Shown piece after piece: positions 6,999-8,654 of a DNA stretch of 8,654 nucleotides. Source of the stretch: Chloroflexota bacterium (GTDB lineage Bacteria > Chloroflexota > Anaerolineae > J102); assembly GCA_013152695.1 (NCBI GenBank), contig JAADFV010000073.1, positions 1-8,654 on the forward strand, in the 5' to 3' direction. The notes under the pieces are model-generated. The model searched no databases and was not told where the DNA came from. It worked only from the letters and a program-made list of their open reading frames with translations. The translations under genes were made by a program, and so were the position numbers. Within the stretch, counting starts at the first letter, position 1; every line of letters starts with the position of its first letter.

Positions 6999-7607
6999 TT
7001 GCTTAGCTTCATTCTCATCAGTGCGTTAGACAGCGCGCTTGCTCAGGGAGATCTCGATGATGAGCTCGCCATGGTCCAACGCGCTCAAAAGATGGATGAA
7101 AGCGCCTGGCAAATGATCTATGACCGCTATTATTCTCGCTTATTTGGTTATCTTTACTATCGCCTGGGCGATCCCGATGAGGCCGAAGAATTGGTAGCAC
7201 AGGTTTTCGAACGGGCCGTAAAAAACATCCGTCGTTACCAGTACCGTGGGCATAGCTTAGGAGCCTGGCTCAATCGCATTGCTGCCAACTTGGTAAACGA
7301 TCGTCATCGCCAACAACAACGGCAGCCCGCACCATTGACACTGCAGGAATCATGGATCGGACATGGCGACGACCCTGCTGAGCAGGCACTTCACAGTGAA
7401 CGCAGTCACATCTTGAAACAAGCACTCAATCAGCTGACCCCAGAACAGCGCGAAGTAATTCTTCTCCGCTTTGTGGCACGGATGACCTCACCGGAAATTG
7501 CGCAACAGATGGGCAAAACGACCGGCGCGATCAAGTCCTTGCAGCATCGCGCCCTGGCCGCACTTCGTCGTGAATTGGAGGCACTTCATGCCCAAAGTCT
7601 CCTTTGA
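6999..7607 (+). CDS. RNA polymerase ECF-type sigma factor (second module)
   Basis: A sigma-70-family protein, 202 residues if started at the TTG at 6999. Region 2 begins with DLDDELAMVQRAQKMDESAW and continues through YDRYYSRLFGYLYYRLGD (41-58) and DEAEELVAQVFERAVKNI (60-77) to LGAWLNRIAANLVNDRHR (87-104). Region 4 covers about 135-190: LNQLTPEQREVILLRFVARM (143-162), then the helix-turn-helix SPEIAQQMGKTTGAIKSLQHRALAALR (164-190). The only in-frame ATG near the start (7071) would cut off the conserved DDELA segment, so a non-ATG start upstream, TTG at 6999, is preferred, although no good Shine-Dalgarno supports it. The last 20 bases overlap the following membrane-protein gene. That gene's Shine-Dalgarno lies inside this one, so the two are almost certainly cotranscribed and translationally coupled as a sigma/anti-sigma pair. 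Confidence 0.9.
   Translation: MLSFILISALDSALAQGDLDDELAMVQRAQKMDESAWQMIYDRYYSRLFGYLYYRLGDPDEAEELVAQVFERAVKNIRRYQYRGHSLGAWLNRIAANLVNDRHRQQQRQPAPLTLQESWIGHGDDPAEQALHSERSHILKQALNQLTPEQREVILLRFVARMTSPEIAQQMGKTTGAIKSLQHRALAALRRELEALHAQSLL
7577..7581 (+). promoter_or_regulatory. Ribosome binding site inside the second sigma gene
   Basis: GGAGG lies 6 bases before the ATG at 7588, ideal Shine-Dalgarno strength and spacing. It is embedded in the last codons of the sigma factor, and it fixes the start of the overlapping membrane-protein gene. Confidence 0.85.
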
Positions 7608-8654
7608 CGACCGCCTTGATGCGGCTATCGATCGCGTCCTGGCAGGTGAAAGCCCCCCCGAAGGGGATCCCGAAGTCCGGGAGCTCCTCAAAGTGGCAGT
7701 CCTGCTCAGTACAACTGCACCCCCGGCGCCAGTCCACCATCGCGCCCAGCAGCGCCTGCACCAAGCCCTGGTTCAGGGGCAAAGCGCATCTGTAAAACCA
7801 AGATTTCGGCGTTTTCGACTTCCCAGCCTTCATCTCAGTACCTGGGCGCCGATTGCTGCTACCATCACCCTGCTTGTTGTTCTCATGGTGGTAAAAGGAC
7901 CTTGGCCCGATAAGACAACACTTCAGCGCCTGTTTGGCATTCAGACACCCACACCAACCCTCACGCCAACCATAGCAAGCCCTACGTCCACGCCTACCAT
8001 CACCCTTCCACCGCTAACACCTCAAACTCCCGGCCTCACCTCCGTACCCCCAGCCGCGCTTCCCGCCCCCACTTCAATTACCGGCACACCTTCACCATCT
8101 ACCACCCTCATCGCTCCTGAAATCTCCGGTCCTACCGCGACACTCGCCGTCTTGTTCCCTCCGCAGCCAACAGCAACAGCAACACCTACACTGAGACCAG
8201 GTGAAACACCTCGCGCGACGCCCACACCCTCGCCTACATCCACACCACAGCTCTCCGCCACTCCCACACCCACCCTGAGACCAGGTGAAACGCCAAGACC
8301 AACCTCCACGCCTTCGCCCACACCCTCACCCCAGCCCTCGTCTACCCCCACACCCACTTTGAGACCAGGCGAAACACCAAGACCAACCTCCACGCCCTCG
8401 CCCACATCCACACCACATCCTTCCTCTACCCCCACACCCACCCTGAGACCAGGCAAAACACCTCAAGCAACACCCACACCCCAGCCCTCTGCCACCCCTA
8501 CCCCCACTCTCAAACCGGGTGAAACACCCAAACCGACACCGACGCCCTCTCGTACACCCACACCACAACCTTCTGCCACGCCCACCCGGCCCTCTCCATC
8601 CTCAACACCAACACCAAGACCCACGCACACACCCCAGCCCTCGCCCACTCCCTC
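7588..8654 (+). CDS. Membrane-anchored Thr/Pro-rich protein, probable anti-sigma factor of the second ECF sigma factor (3' end outside window)
   Basis: An open frame of 355 codons starts at an ATG with a strong Shine-Dalgarno and reaches the window end without a stop. Residues 1-65 (FDDRLDAAIDRVLAGES, then EVRELLKVAVLL and HHRAQQRLHQAL) resemble the N-terminal cytoplasmic segment of Chloroflexota proteins encoded after ECF sigma genes, often seen with DUF5667. Basic residues KPRFRRFR (70-77) precede one hydrophobic helix (about 86-103, from WAPIAATITLLVVLMVV), predicting N-terminus in and C-terminus out. From residue 118 nearly everything is Thr, Pro, Ser and Ala, with five repeats centred on LRPGETP (residues about 202-335). 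Inferred role: the inner segment holds the sigma factor at the membrane, while the outer stalk carries a sensor or wall-contact domain beyond the window. No zinc motif is visible. The coding strand is very G-poor here. The anti-sigma role rests on context and partial resemblance; a stalked surface protein is the alternative. Confidence 0.8.
   Translation, partial: MPKVSFDDRLDAAIDRVLAGESPPEGDPEVRELLKVAVLLSTTAPPAPVHHRAQQRLHQALVQGQSASVKPRFRRFRLPSLHLSTWAPIAATITLLVVLMVVKGPWPDKTTLQRLFGIQTPTPTLTPTIASPTSTPTITLPPLTPQTPGLTSVPPAALPAPTSITGTPSPSTTLIAPEISGPTATLAVLFPPQPTATATPTLRPGETPRATPTPSPTSTPQLSATPTPTLRPGETPRPTSTPSPTPSPQPSSTPTPTLRPGETPRPTSTPSPTSTPHPSSTPTPTLRPGKTPQATPTPQPSATPTPTLKPGETPKPTPTPSRTPTPQPSATPTRPSPSSTPTPRPTHTPQPSPTP
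8191..8592 (+). repeat. Five in-frame tandem repeats (84, 84, 84, 66, 84 bases) in the Thr/Pro-rich stalk
   Basis: Units begin with the codons for LRPGETP or a variant at 8191, 8275, 8359, 8443 and 8509. Spacings are exactly 84, 84, 84 and 66 bases, all multiples of three, so a 28-residue unit is kept in frame. The fourth unit lacks 18 bases (6 residues) and has LRPGKTP; the fifth has LKPGETP. Units two and three are nearly identical, suggesting recent duplication. Beyond 8592 the pattern decays into irregular Thr/Pro sequence. Confidence 0.92.

Noticed and set aside
8022..8456. Long reverse-strand open frames rich in Gly and Val across 8022-8648
   Set aside because: They are the antisense image of the Thr/Pro repeats; the + strand frame has a start, a strong ribosome site, a membrane helix and a coupled sigma gene.
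8191..8592. Regularly spaced repeats resembling a CRISPR array
   Set aside because: Units are contiguous, in frame and lack unique spacers; they encode a low-complexity protein stalk.

Overview
The window looks like bacterial chromosome, most probably from a member of the Chloroflexota (Anaerolineae-like). This is an inference from gene content: a membrane protein with a very long Thr/Pro 'TPTPSPTP' region coupled to an ECF sigma factor, a second ECF sigma factor with a small zinc-binding partner, and a citramalate synthase. No rRNA or other taxonomic marker is present. All convincing genes are on the + strand.

Region 1 (1-4734) is metabolic. It opens inside a citramalate synthase gene (cimA) whose 3' two-thirds is present but broken by a one-base frameshift in an A4 run near 584-587. 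A YbaK-type aminoacyl-tRNA deacylase follows 6 bases later. Next comes an alkaline-phosphatase-superfamily phosphodiesterase, whose likely start lies behind two GC-rich hairpins, and then a complete dihydroxy-acid dehydratase (ilvD). CimA and IlvD both serve branched-chain amino acid synthesis, with citramalate feeding the threonine-independent isoleucine route. A textbook intrinsic terminator (12-bp stem plus T run) closes the block after ilvD.

Region 2 (4747-5443) is a deoxynucleoside kinase gene. It has a sigma-70-like promoter placed so that its transcript may be leaderless.

Region 3 (5498-8654) is regulatory and holds two consecutive ECF sigma modules. The first is a sigma factor followed, about 200 bases on, by an 84-residue soluble protein with the H-x3-C-x2-C signature of zinc-binding anti-sigma factors. 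After a roughly 400-base gap with no convincing gene comes a second ECF sigma factor. Its 3' end overlaps by 20 bases the start of a gene that runs off the window without a stop. That last protein (355 codons visible) has a cytoplasmic N-terminal domain like those of Chloroflexota anti-sigma proteins, one membrane helix and a Thr/Pro-rich outer region with five tandem 84-base-type repeats. It is the most interesting object here: a probable membrane-anchored anti-sigma sensor on a long stalk.

No mobile element, CRISPR array, tRNA or rRNA was seen.
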